DNA from: Eunapius fragilis
Taxonomy: Eukaryota; Porifera; Demospongiae; Spongillida; Spongillidae
Length of the DNA stretch: 64,000 nucleotides
Direction of reading: 5' to 3'
NCBI GenBank assembly: GCA_963681505.1
Contig: OY811980.1
Location: 2,592,553 to 2,656,552, forward strand
The notes beneath the pieces are model-generated. The model had not been told where the DNA came from and searched no databases. It was given only the letters and a program-made list of their open reading frames with translations. The position numbers and the translations under genes are program-made. Below, one piece after another: positions 1-12,800 of this stretch; position 1 is the first letter of the stretch, and each line of letters opens with the position of its first letter.

Positions 1-1393
1 AAGCTTAACATCTGAATGTACTCAACACACTAAAGTACTACCCTGCTCCAGAGGCCAACACCCGGTGTGTTCACAAAGTAAAAAAAAAAAAAAAAAAAAA
101 ACAAGGAAAGATATGTGGGTGGTGGTGCGGTAGCATATAGAGACAAGTTGAGTGAAGAGGACGCAGAAGTATATGTAGCATGGTTGCAGGTGCATGTACT
201 GAATATAGTTGTTTCACTTTCCCCGCTTCACTGAACCTCTTTCTCACACACAACATGTAATCATACCATACTCCATCTTTGACGCTACTCAACCAGATTA
301 AATGATTGCATGGGTTTTCATTTCTAATTTGAAGGAGCATGGTGCGTACACAGGGCTCCCTTGATATAAAATATCAGTGTACATACACGCTTCATTTTAT
401 TTTAAGTATTATTAATTCCTTCACACCACTTTGAAGTGTTCAGCTGATTATATAATTTACAAGTTGGAAAATCTACTAAATGTAACAATGTCTAATGTAT
501 CGTGGGGTATGTTTGTACACTGTTGGATTCAGGAAACAATTTTTTTTGTGCGCTCTGCCGTATCAGCATTCTAGCAACGTTTCGTGGCTTTGCTACATTG
601 GATGTGTCCTTATCAGTTAGAGCCAAAGCTTTGAAGTCCTGAGCTCCTTTAGCTGCTCTTACAGCAACTCATCAGTGGAGGTACGTAACGCGCTGACACT
701 TATTGGAAATGTACCACATGGAACTGAAAAATTAAGGGCCAAATTACCTCCGCTAATAAGGTGCAACTAAAAAGAGGTATGCCTTAAAACCCTCAGCACA
801 AACACGTACAATGTGGTAAAGCTATGCAGAACACAAAAACCTTTGTCTCCTGTACCACTATGGCAAACACCCCGTACATTAGATATTAAATATACGCATC
901 TGGTAACAATACCTTAATGGGCTAGATGAGGTTTAAATTCGTTGGCGAAGATTCTAATGACACACAACTACTGTTGCACATCAAGTGCATAGGATTTGTA
1001 AAACATGCTGATGGAAATAATATACTTATTGCCTTAGTACTGTGTTGTTTGCAGACGCATGACCCCATAATAATAATAATAGGATGATGGTTAACAAATA
1101 TGAATTGCTACCTCTAAAGCACAATCATTCTTATGCTCCATACAATAATTACTGTTACAAGGGTTGAAAACAGAAGATTGACAAGATACCATAAGGGTAT
1201 GACTTGAATATGCTGAAGTGTTATTACCCTAGTGAATACATTTTTACCCTAGTGAATACCTTTTATAAATCAACAGATCATTACCAAACCTTGGGTGAAG
1301 TGTCGCTTAGCCCATAATACATTTTACAATAACTGTTACTTCCTGACATAATATGAACAGAACAAGGCCATGGGGGTGCCCTTTCACTCTCAC
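1..1393. other. No gene recognised; left flank / RAD23 downstream intron
   Basis: This stretch follows the last RAD23 exon visible on the minus strand and is probably intron. It holds a poly-A run near 81-100 and a short AAT run near 1068-1080. I looked on the minus strand for the final RAD23 UBA domain and saw no matching exon. Confidence 0.5.
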
Positions 1394-4300
1394 CTGCAGC
1401 AGACGTGGGTTGCTCTGTCCAATCTGCTGGAGCAAGGCCTGGAGCATGGACGGGTTCTGCTGCACAACCTGTCGCAACATGTTAAACTGGGGGAGCTGAC
1501 GGAGAAACTCGAGTGGGTTACCTGTTGAGGGAAGGAACTTGTACCGACACAGGCCAGAATGTGCAACCCAAACCCAACCTTAGTGCATGGGTAAAGGGTA
1601 CCAGGCACACGCCTATTAACCCTTTGGCACAAGGTGTATGCCTATGTACATAAATAAACTGGATTGTATGTAGAAAGCACACATTCTGAGAGAAACGAAT
1701 CCGATTATAATAACTGTACCACACGTACTGCCAAAAGAGGTAACAGTTTATATACCTTATATTTCTACGTGCGACGACACCACCAGCATCTAATGCTGAA
1801 CAGTAGAACACCACAGCAAACAGCCGCACAGGCTGGGTAGCCACAAGGGCGATGAGGCTAGCCTCCAAACAGGACCACCCACCCACGCAATGACCCACCT
1901 TCCCCAATGTCCTCTTCCTCCATCTCACCTTCTCCCTGCACTGGTTGGGGTGCTGGTTGGGAGCCAGGTGGGGTAGGGACCACTGCAGGACCCCTGGCCG
2001 GCTGCTGTGCTGGCTGGTGTACTGGTGCAGCAGGGACCACCTCCTCCTCCTCTGGTCCTTCTGCCTCACCAAAGCCTTCTGGCAGGCCCTGTTGAGAGAC
2101 GGAACCAAACGACGGCCACAGGTTATATCTTTGCTCAAGCACCACAGCACACGAAGACTGAATGTCAGATTAAACACTACGATGATAATTTTTAATTATT
2201 CTCTGGTTCGTAAGGAACTTTAGCTATTACAACCAAAAGTGAAGCAGCAATCGCCCCTTCAGCACGAATGAGCATATGACTTCTGCTCTCCAATTGCAGC
2301 ATTATGGAGGGTGTGTGCGTGTGTGTGATGAGGAGGTTCATAAGCCCACTCAGTTCAATGGGCATAACCTAAATGGTGAGTATTCGTGAAAATTGAGACT
2401 ATGTTTCAAGAAAAATGGTGCAAATAATCAATGGGTAGTAAAACCTATCACAACGTAACCATAATCTTCTCTGATCCCTGTCCTATAACAATAAAATGCT
2501 TATACCCCCAGTTCTCCACATTGATGTGCAGGGGAGGTATGCCTTCAGCGTGGTGGTAATGACTGCTTCACACAACCCATGTCCTATAATTGGTGCATGT
2601 TATACTCATAATTCCTTAGCTGAGTAGCCACCAAGTGGTGATGGCTTGATGCATGCACTAGTGATGGCTTGGTGCACACACTAGTGGTGGCTTGATGCAT
2701 GTACTAGTGATGGCTTGGTGCATGCATTAGTGATGGCTTGGTGCACGCATTAGTGATGGCTTGATGCATGCATTAGTGATGGCTTGATGCACACACTAGT
2801 GATGGCTTGATGCATGCACTAGTGATGGCTTGATGCATGTACTAGTGATGGCTTGGTGCACGCATTAGTGATGGCTTGATGCACACACTAGTGATGGCTT
2901 GATGCACGCACTAGTGATGGCTTGATGCACACACTAGTGATGGCTTGGTGCATGCATTAGTGATGGCTTGATGCACGCACTAGTGATGGCTTGATGCACG
3001 CACTAGTGATGGCTTGATGCACGCACTAGTGATGGCTTGATGCACACACTAGTGATGGCTTGGTGCATGCATTAGTGATGGCTTGATGCATGCACCAGTG
3101 ATGGCTTGGTGCATGCATTAGTGATGGCTTGATACACGCACTAGTGATGGCTTGGTGCATGCATTAGTGATGGCTTGATGCATGCACCAGTGATGGCTTG
3201 ATACACGCACTAGTGATGGCTTGATGCACGCATTAGTGATGGCTTGGCGCACACACTAGTGATGGCACTGGTCCTGCAGGGCAAGGACTGCCCCCACAGT
3301 ACGCCATCTCACAGGGGTATGGACAAAGGTGGGCTGGACACGAGGATAAGTGTGATGTAATTTGGCAAAAAGACAGTAGGAGGAGCCAGCACATGGGCAT
3401 TGGTTCCTTTAAGTACCATGAAATCATTAAATTATATTCACAAATAGTGTGCGGCTATCTTACACCCCACCTGTTATTGTACACCTACACAATGCCCAAA
3501 CCTGTTGTTGGAGAGTGTGCCACTCCCACCTAAACCATACTACAATAACCATGACCTCTCCAACCTAACCAGGCAACATGACCACCTAACCAGGCAACAT
3601 GCATCCCCAATATGGAACAGTTTTTAGCTTACACTCATCAGATACTCCACAGCCCTGTCAGGATTGTTGAAACTGGCCTCAAGTGCTCTCACAACTGATT
3701 CTCTGTCAAACCCCATTGCCATAAGATTGCCGACCACTCTCTCATAGTCAGCACCAGTTACTGTAGAGAGCACACGTTCCATATGTCATTTCCACAATGG
3801 AGGGGTGGGGAAAAAGAGGCACAGTAAAGGTTTGAACGCATTAATAAAGACTGAAATGGTTCATGTGCGATACTTGTGATGGACACAAACTCCAGCAATA
3901 CTACACGTAAAAGGCAAACCCTTTATGATATACATGTACATCATTAGATGGGGAGGTAGGAGAAAGGGGGAAAACAAAGCATTTTGACACACAGTCACAA
4001 TTATCGGACAATAACCATTTCTGTCTCCATTAGTAACTGCAGCTTGTATCCCCAGCTTTTATGGAATGCTCAAGTGCCCCATGCATCTCATAAGGTAAAA
4101 ACTAACACATACCTAGGATGCTCATAAGGTGAACACCTAGGATCCTCGTAAGGTGAACACTAACACGTACCTAGGATGCTCATAAGGTGGCCCATTAACA
4201 CATACCTAGGATGCTCATAAGGTGGACACGAACACATACCTAGGATGCTCATAAGGTGAACACTAGGATCCTCATAAGGTGGACACTAAACACGTACTTA

Positions 4301-6682
4301 GGATGCTCACAAGGTGGCCCACTAACACATACCTAGGATGCTCATAAGGTGAACACTAGCACATACCTAGGATGCTCATACAGTGAACACTAACACATAG
4401 ATAGGATGCTCATAAGGTGGCCACTAAGGATGCTCATAAGTTGCAGCGGCGGATACAGGTTTTGGGGGGGGGGGGGGGGCACGGATGGTGGGTGTGGCTG
4501 GGGGTGGGGTCGGCTTCTGGCCCGATACGAAAAGCGGGGGGGGGGGGGGGGGGTGCTGTCGGTTTATGGCCCGATACGAGGAGCGGGGGGGGGGGGGGGG
4601 GGGGGTGCTGTCGGTTTATGGCCCGATACGAGGAGCGGGGGGGGGGGGGGGGGGGGGGTGCTGTCGGATTCTGGCCCAAAACGAAGAGCGGGGGGGGGGG
4701 GGGGGGGGGGGGGGTGCTGTTGGTTTCTGGCCCGATACGAAGGGCGGGGGGGGGGGAAGTATGATCGCGTATCGGGGGGCCCGGGATATAGTACAGTAGT
4801 AGAGTTCATGCGTGCGGATATCAATAGACAGCGCAATCGTGCAGCTATATTATAAAATGCGGCCCGAAAAGTTATGAATTTATTAATGAAGGGGGGGGGG
4901 GGGGGGGGGGCACGTGCCCCGAGTGCCCCCCCCCTGGATCCGCCGCTGAGTTGAACACTAACATGTACTTAGGATGCTCATAAGGTGAACACCTAGGATC
5001 CTCGTAAGGTGAACACTAACACATACCTAGGATGCTCATAAGGTGGCCCATTAACACGTACCTAGGATGCTCATAAGGTGAACACCTAGGATGCTCATAA
5101 GGTGAACACTAACATGTATCTACACTAAACACATACCCAGGATGCTGGAGGCTTGCCTCCAGTCAAGGTTGGCACCTCCTGATGGTGCACCATCTGTGGA
5201 ACTCACACCTACAGATGTGGGGGCTGCAGGAGTGGGTGTGGCCGACTGCTGGGAAGGAGCAGCACTGGAGTTGGGGTGGGTGGGACCAAATTGTCCCGTT
5301 GAAATAAAACAAAGCAAGCAAACAAAACCTGTCCTCCCCCAGCCCACCCAACACCGTCCTCCTAAGCCTACTCAACACCCTCACCCAACACCGTCCTCCC
5401 CAGCCCACCCAGCAGTTGTACCCCATTCAACCAAAGCACTGCTTACGTGTGCTGCTGTTGGGTGGAGGCTGCATGTGGCTGAGCAGCCGGTGTAGGTGCC
5501 GTCTGATAGAAAGTGAGACATGGGGGGGGGGGATGCATTATTAGAGTACTTTACAAAGGCACAAGTGCGTCATCCAAAGCTAATCCCCGCCCCCCACACA
5601 GGGATATCAGCACAGAATATCATCCATATCTAGTGACGTGAGCTTGGAACCCTCCGTAACATGGTATGAGTAGGCAACCCCACCCCAAAAAGCCATAGCT
5701 AACATGGCACCATAATCCAAAGCCACGCCCCCCTGCTCAAAGTACCTCTGGTGTTTTAGAGGGGGCGGGAGCAGGTTTTGATGCAGCTGCTGTCTTTGTG
5801 ACCATGACCACCACAAATGAAGACTCAGATATGTTATACTCACTCAGAGGGCTTGAGTCGTTCAAAATTTTCCCTGTAGAATAAATTAGAGGAAGGTCCA
5901 ATCAATAAACCCACCCCCTACACTCACAAGCTCACCTCCACCCCTACACCTACAAACCCACATACACCATTGGTGCTATGTATAACACCACCTTACACCC
6001 CTGGTGCTATATGCATCACAGCACCCTACACCATTTGGTGCTATGCATCACACCACCTGCACCTCTGGTGCTATGCTGCTTCAACACATGCCCACAAATA
6101 TGCACACAAAACTCAGCCATGGTATATAGAGGTACAGCCCATCGGCATTCCCAATATGTTACTACACACAACGTGCACATTATGTCAATTCCCTGGTTAC
6201 CAGCATAGATGAGCTTCAGAGCAGCTGCTGGGAAAGCAGGTCCCTGTTCAGCCTCTATTTTTTCCTTCAGAGCCCAACACTATGAATAGAAAGCAGTGAA
6301 TTAACAGCTTGTGCATACAAACCCCAACTTCGGGCACAAACACTCTCCATACGTTTCCTATCCATTAATCCCTGTACATATACTTATAGTACTCCTATTA
6401 ATGCCCACCTCTTGAGCTCTTCGCTCTACAATGTTCCAAATGCTGATACGCGATCAAAAAAGCAGCGTTATGTGGTTGCAATTGGTTTCAATCAATTAAA
6501 TAAAATAATATAACGGTGAGAACTTTCTGTAACGTCTTAAACGAAACACGACACTCATAGTATCGTGCAGCAATTCTTAAACGCTAGTAATTGCTACATA
6601 AAATAGCGGCACGTACTGTCTCTGACTCCGAAATCTCCACTTTAAAAAGCTTCTGCTGTAAGGTTTTAACCGTGACAATCAT
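1394..6682 (-). CDS. RAD23: UV excision repair protein RAD23 homologue (partial, 8 exons)
   Basis: RAD23 shuttles ubiquitinated proteins to the proteasome and stabilises XPC in nucleotide excision repair. Exons read on the minus strand: 6617-6682, 6201-6279, 5746-5873, 5447-5502, 5137-5264, 3633-3760, 1929-2088 (or to 1899) and 1394-1521; all join in frame with GT-AG borders (291 codons). Exons 1-3 give a ubiquitin-like domain starting [20 protein letters not shown], with GKILND and [10 protein letters not shown]. Next comes a Pro/Ala/Thr linker. Exon 6 is UBA1 ([20 protein letters not shown], then RAVEYLMS). Exon 7 is an acidic, Pro/Gln-rich linker. Exon 8 is the XPC-binding domain ([28 protein letters not shown]). 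The second UBA and the stop should lie left of base 1. The exon 7 donor has two phase-equivalent choices. The gene shares its promoter region with WDR83. Confidence 0.93.
2640..3262. repeat. 23-bp minisatellite in RAD23 intron 6
   Basis: About 27 tandem copies of a 23-bp unit containing TAGTGATGGCTTGATGCA. Variants switch between gcacgcac, gcatgcat and gcacacac tails. The array lies between the UBA1 exon and the acidic linker exon of RAD23. Confidence 0.9.
4084..5135. repeat. Minisatellite in RAD23 intron 5, split by a MITE
   Basis: Degenerate tandem units contain CTCATAAGGTGAACACTAAC and CATACCTAGGATG, with period roughly 30-35 bp and a shorter variant lacking the middle. The array is interrupted at 4444-4948 by a G-rich transposable element and resumes unchanged afterwards. 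Confidence 0.85.
4444..4948. mobile_element. G-tract MITE, 5-bp target duplication
   Basis: A 505-bp non-autonomous element has ends CAGCGGCGGATACAGG and CCTGGATCCGCCGCTG (16-bp terminal inverted repeats with one mismatch). AGTTG is duplicated on each side (4439-4443 and 4949-4953). Inside, about five copies of a unit near 60-70 bp contain GGCCCGATACGA followed by 17-27 consecutive G. There is no coding potential beyond G-tract artefacts. It sits in RAD23 intron 5. The ends resemble widespread hAT-type MITEs, but hAT normally makes 8-bp duplications, so I leave the superfamily open. Confidence 0.85.
5965..6080. repeat. Short minisatellite in RAD23 intron 2
   Basis: Three to four diverged copies of a roughly 32-bp unit built around TTGGTGCTATGCATCACACC. 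They lie between RAD23 exons 2 and 3. Confidence 0.7.
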
Positions 6683-6849
6683 CTTGATGCCTAACTATAA
6701 AGTCACTAAATTTAGTACGCATGCGTACGTAATGGCGTCATTCGTTCTATTTATATTTTAAATGCTCACGTAAACAATTTGAGAAATAATTTATCCGACA
6801 AAATAAAATTTAAGAATCCAAGCTGCTTGGCTCTAAATAGAATCACATC
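6683..6849. promoter_or_regulatory. Bidirectional promoter between RAD23 and WDR83
   Basis: Only 167 bp separate the RAD23 start codon (6682, minus) from the WDR83 start codon (6850, plus), so both 5'UTRs and core promoters must fit here. It contains GTACGCATGCGTACG, a near-palindromic CpG-bearing motif at about 6716-6730, and AT-rich stretches. I see no consensus TATA box at a fixed distance from either start. Shared control is an inference from the spacing. Confidence 0.6.
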
Positions 6850-9800
6850 ATGACGAACGGTGCGTTACCAACGCAGCTTGCCTTTGAACTGTCCGGACAT
6901 CAGGGGCCTGTGCGCGCAGTTAGATTTAATCGTGAGTGTACACGGTGCCAGCTTGGAGGCTCTTAATGCTTATATACCCCGCCACCCCCCCTCCCCCCCC
7001 CAAAAAAGTGAACGGGAATTACTGCATTACATGCGGTAGCGACAAGACGGTACGACTGTGGAACCCTCACAGAGCACTTCTTATAAAAACCTACAAAGGT
7101 CCTGGCGGGGAGGTGTTCGATGGAGACGCGTACGTACGACTTTTCCGCACGTGCTACATGGCTTTACATTTGTGTCATCTTTAGAGCTCACGACAACAGC
7201 CGCATAGTGTGCGCAGGGGCGGATAAAGTGGTTCTGATGATTGACGTGGGGACAGGTCAGCCCATTCGACGTCTCAGAGGACATACTAGTGTGAGCTACG
7301 AATGAAAATGTCATATATCTGTATATCTCCGTAAAAGTGGCGAGAGACCTTGTATTATTGTGGGACTGGATGTTATTCCATCCCACCCTCTTTCCTCACA
7401 CTCAATCTTACTGTTCATGAGGCAGATGAACTATTTTATGAAGCGTTCGTAACAGTGGTCATGAATGGGTTTCGAGCTGTTGTGTGTGTATAAAATATAT
7501 AATCACATTGATTCATTCAATCTGTCTCAGAGGATCAACGCTGTGAAGTTCAACAATGATGCCTCTTTAATAGTCACTGGTAAGAGAGGTATGAGAGGAG
7601 AATTGGGTGGAGGGATGAGAGTGGAGAGATGAGAGTGGAGGGATGGGAGTGGAGGGATGGGAGTGGAGAGATGAGAGTGGAGAGATGGGAGTGCAGGGAT
7701 GGGAGTGGGAGTGGAGGGATGGAAGCGGAGGGATGAGAAGATCGGGTTCCGTTGTGTAATCCTTAATGTCACATTATTTTTGTTGTATCCTTTTATTTTA
7801 TGAGTGCCATCATTGTCATACAATGTACCAGTAATGATGATGGTGATGATGATGCTCCTGGGTATGTGATGACGGTGATGGTGATGGTCCTGGGTATGTG
7901 ATGATGGTGATGATGATGGTCCTGGGTATGTGATGATGGTGATGATGATGGTCCTGGGTATGTGATGATGGTGATGATGATGGTCCTGGGTATGGTATGA
8001 TGGTGATGGTGATGGTCCTGGGTATGTGATGATGACGATGATAATGATGATGATGGTGATGATGATTGTGATGGTAGTGATGGTGATGATGATGGTCCAG
8101 GTGTGTGATAGTAGTGATGGTCCAGGGTATGTGAAGATGGTGATGGTGATGATGATGGCAATGATGATGGTCCTGGGTATGTGATGATGGTGATGGGGAT
8201 GATGATCATGATGATTGTGATGTTGATGGTGATGGTCCTGGGTATGTGATGATGATGATGGTGATAATGATGGTCCTGGGTATGATGTAGTCTGACGTAG
8301 CCACACCCTTGCGCTTAGCGGAGGATCTGGAGACTTTTCCTTACCAAATCGGTTCTGATTACTTTCAAAAAATAAAAAGTTATTAAGGTTGCCTTATGTT
8401 ACGAGGAATGTGAGGAATGCAATTATGTTACAGGCAACAGGCGCTCAAGATGGCTGCAAGTAATCGACTTTGTATTGCTTGTGGAGAAGTTGAAGGTAAT
8501 AAGTTTTTCCGATTACCTACGTGTGACATCGTACAGTGGTGGAAAAAATTGCGGGTAGGATGGCGAAAACGTCTCGTCCACTCACAAAATCAACTATCAC
8601 TTTTAGTTGCAATTCCTTGAGGTTCGCATAACCTAGTTCTCTAGCCACTTGTGCTGCAGTACTTTCTATCGTCGACATTTGAATTGCATGTGTGCCGTAA
8701 CATAATTGCATTCCTCACATTCCTCGTAACGTAAGGTAACCTTAATAACTTTAATTTTTTTAAGTAATCAGAACTGATTTAGTATGGCAATGTCTCCAGA
8801 CCCTCCACAAAGCACGAGGGTGTGGCTACGTCAGACCAGGTATGATGACCTGGTGGTCCTGGGTATAATGATGGTGGTCCTGGGTATGATGACCTGGTGG
8901 TCCTGGGTATGATGACCTGGTGGTCCTGGGCATGATGATGGTGGTACTGGGTATGATGATGTATGATGATGGTGGTCCTGGGTATGATGATGGTAATCCT
9001 AGGTATGATGACCTGGTGGTCCTGGGTATGATGATGGTGGTCCTAGGTATGATGATGGTGGTCCTGGGTATGATGATGGTGGTCCTGGGTATGATGATGG
9101 TGGTCCTGGGTATGATGATGTATGATGATGGTGGTCCTGGGTATGATGATGGTAATCCTGGGTATGATGACCTGGTGGTCCTGGGTATGATGATGGTGGT
9201 CCTGGGTATGATGATGGGGGTCCTGGGTATGATGATGGTGGTCCTGGGTATGATGATGGTGGTCCTGAGTATGATGATGGTAATCCTAGGTATGATGACC
9301 TGGTGGTACAGGGTATGATGATGGTGGTACTGGGTATGATGATGGTGGTCCTGGGTATGATGATGGTGGTCCTGGGTATGATGACCTGGTGATCCTGGGT
9401 ATGATGACCTGGTAGTCCTGGGTATGATGATGGTGGTACTGGGTATGATGATGGTGGTACTAGGTATGATGATGGTGGTCCTGGGTATGATGATGGTGGT
9501 ACTGGGTATGATGATGGTGGTCCTGGCTATGATGACCTGGTGGTCCTGGGTATGATGATGGTGGTCCTGGGTATGATGATGGTGGTCCTAGGTATGATGA
9601 CCTGGTGGTCCTGGGTATGATGATGGTGGTCCTGGGTATGATGATGGTGGTCCTGGGTATGATGACCTGGTGGTACTGGGTATGATGATGGTGGTCCTGG
9701 GTATGATGACCTGGTGGTACTGGGTATAATGATGGTGGTCCTGGCTATGATGACCTGGTGGTCCTGGGTATGATGATGGTGGTCCTGGGTATGATGATGG

Positions 9801-12800
9801 TGGTCCTGGGTATGATGATGGTGGTCCTGGGTATGATGACCTGGTGGTACTGGGTATGATGATGGTGGTACTAGGTATGATGATGGTGATCCTTGGTATG
9901 ATGATGGTGGTCCTGGGTATGATGACCTGGTAGTCCTGGGTATGATGATGGTGGTCCTGGGTATGATGACCTGGTGGTCCTGGGTATGATGATGGTGGTC
10001 CTGGGTATGATGATGGTGGTCCTAGGTATGATGATGGTGGTCCTGGCTATGATGATGGTGGTCCTGGGTATGATGATGGTGGTCCTGGGTATGATGATGG
10101 TGGTCCTGGGTATGATGATGGTATTCCTGGGTATGATGACCTGGTGGTCCTGGGTATGATGATGGTGGTCCTTGGTATGATGACCTGGTGGTCCTGGGTA
10201 TGATGATGGTGGTCCTGGCTATGATGACCTGGTGGTCCTGGGTATGATGACCTGGTGGTCCTGGGTATATGTGCTGGAGACATGTGCTCTTTTGTGTAGG
10301 GTCGTACGATTCAACGGTTCGGGTATGGGACTGCAAGGCGAGGACCTTTGACCCTGTTCAGGTACTGCGTGAGGCCAAGGACAGCATTGCGTCACTGCAG
10401 CTTACCTCCAGCGAGATACTCACTGGGTGAGGAGTGTGCATGTGTGTGTATATATATATGAGTGTGTGTGCATGTGTGTATGTGTGGATGTGTGTACATA
10501 TGTGTGTACATATGTGTGTACATGTGTGCATGCATGTATGTATGTGTGCATGCATGTATGTATGTGTGTACGTACATGTATGTGTGCACGTGTGGATGAG
10601 TGCATGTGTGTATGTGGGTGTCCATATGCGTGTATGTGTGCGCTTTGTGAAAAACTAATTTCGGTGTGTTGTGTGCGTGCTTGCATGTGTGGGTGTGCAT
10701 GTTGCACTCACATGCCATACCTGATAGGTGTGGGTGTGTTGTTGCATGTGTGGCAGGCAATGGATAAGTGTCTGAGATGCACTGATTAGCGTCAACAAGT
10801 TTCTTTTTTGTGTGTCCAGCTGTGTGCATATTATAAAACGCTGGTAACATGGGGTATCCTGTGATGCTGTATTTCACTATAACACGTTGCAGGTCTGTAG
10901 ATGGAAGAATCAGACGCTATGACATACGGTTTGGAAAACTTGCATGTGACACAATTGGAAGTGAGCGAACTATAAGTTGCTAGGCACCCTTAAGTTTATT
11001 CGTACGAAGGGGTGTGTCCGCTGGAGTGTATTGATAGCATGTGTTGCATGGGATTGGGATTGGCCGTCGGGGGAACATGCTTCACAGTACAGATGAAATT
11101 ATTGAGTACTCAATGCTGGTTAGGCTGTTGGGGGGAAAGTTCCTTTGAATTTCAGTATTTTCAATTGCACGAAATCCAGCATTTCTGTTTATAGACACAA
11201 GTATAACCAAAACAGGCTATTGCATCAATCATGGATGTTAGGTTTAGTGCACACTTGCCAATACTTTCTTCGGTATTGAGCAGGAAGAGGCAAATTACAA
11301 ATGGTCACAAGATGACTTGTCTCAATACATTTAACTACCAATCGGGATTCCACTTGAACCCACTGTATTTAGTTGTTAAGTCATCTTGCGATACCACTTT
11401 GCTGGTTGACAAGTGCATTGCACTAGTAGCTTATGAATGAAGAACTGTGATTCAAAACAAGTGTAATGTTAAAAGTAATTGTTAAAATGGTTTTTGCTGG
11501 GAAACGCTGTTTAAATAGGTGATTATGAGGAATAGTTGTGCCTGTAGCTAGTTAGTTAAAAGTGATGGTCGCTTTATGGCACCCAACCCAGACATGATGG
11601 GACGGTACTGTACTGCTTTATGGCACCCAACCCAGACATGATGGGACGGTACTGTACTGCTTTATGGCACCCAACCCAGATATGATGGGACGGTACTGTA
11701 CTGCTTTATGGCACCCAACCCAGATATGATGGGACGGTACTGTACTGCTTTATGGCACCCAACCCAGATATGATGGGACGGTACTGTACTGCTTTATGGC
11801 ACCCAACCCAGATATGATGGGACGGTACTGTACTGCTTGCTATGTTAATGTTGCGCACAAAGACAGCTGTGACTAAAGATAACATGTCTTGGGTCATTGG
11901 CGGTGGCAGGAAATTTAGTCCTTGTCTTGCAGAGGGGGTGATAGTGTAGGTGTGGTGATGATACATGAGTGGGTATCTGCCTTGACAATGTCCACTATGT
12001 CCCCTCCATTGGTGTCATCCCTCGCCCTTCATCCCTCCTCCATCTTCTCATCCCTCCTCCACCCCTCATCCCTCCCCTCTCCTCCATCTCCTCACCCCCT
12101 TCTCCCTCCTCCACTTCTGTACCTTGCCTTCAGTTGGTACATTTTGATTCCCTGCTGTCACTACCAGGTACTGCCCCCCCCCCCCCCCCTCCTCCCCTTC
12201 AGCCCCCCTGCCATGGGTACTGCCCCCCCCCCCCGTCATGAGTACTGCCCCCACCTCCAGCCATGGGTATGGGTACTGCCCCCGCCTCCAGCCATGGGTA
12301 CTGCCCCCTACCATGGGTACTACCCCCTTCACCCCCCACCCCTTTGCCATGGGTACTGACCCCCCTCCCCTACCATGGGTTGAGCCCCCCTGCTCTCATT
12401 GAGATATTGTATTTCAACAAGTGTATTTCCAAAACTAATAAACACTTCTGTGACCATTTAAAGTCCATTTTGAAACAAACAAAAAAAACGCATGCCAAAA
12501 TGTTTGTGGTCACTGCAGTAGCATGTTTAAACACATTTCCAATGGGGGCTGGGGGGGAGGTGGTACTGATGCCAGTACATTAGGTGAGGGGTGGGTTACT
12601 GATACCATTACACCAGGTGAGGGGTGGGTTACTGATACCATTACATCAAGTGAGGGGTGGGTTACTGATACCATTACATCAAGTGAGGGGTGGGTTACTG
12701 ATACCTCTCACCTGATGTACAGGCATCAGTAACCCACCCCTCACTTGATGTAATGGTATCAGTAACCCACCCCTCACCTGGTGTAATGGTATCAGTAACC

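Noticed and set aside
4406..4855. Gly-rich and Pro-rich frames
   Set aside because: They are translation of G runs in a MITE; exons on both sides belong to RAD23 on the minus strand.
8920..10336. VLGMMMV-repeat and SYPGPP-repeat frames
   Set aside because: They are products of the 21-bp intronic minisatellite inside WDR83, whose period is a multiple of three.
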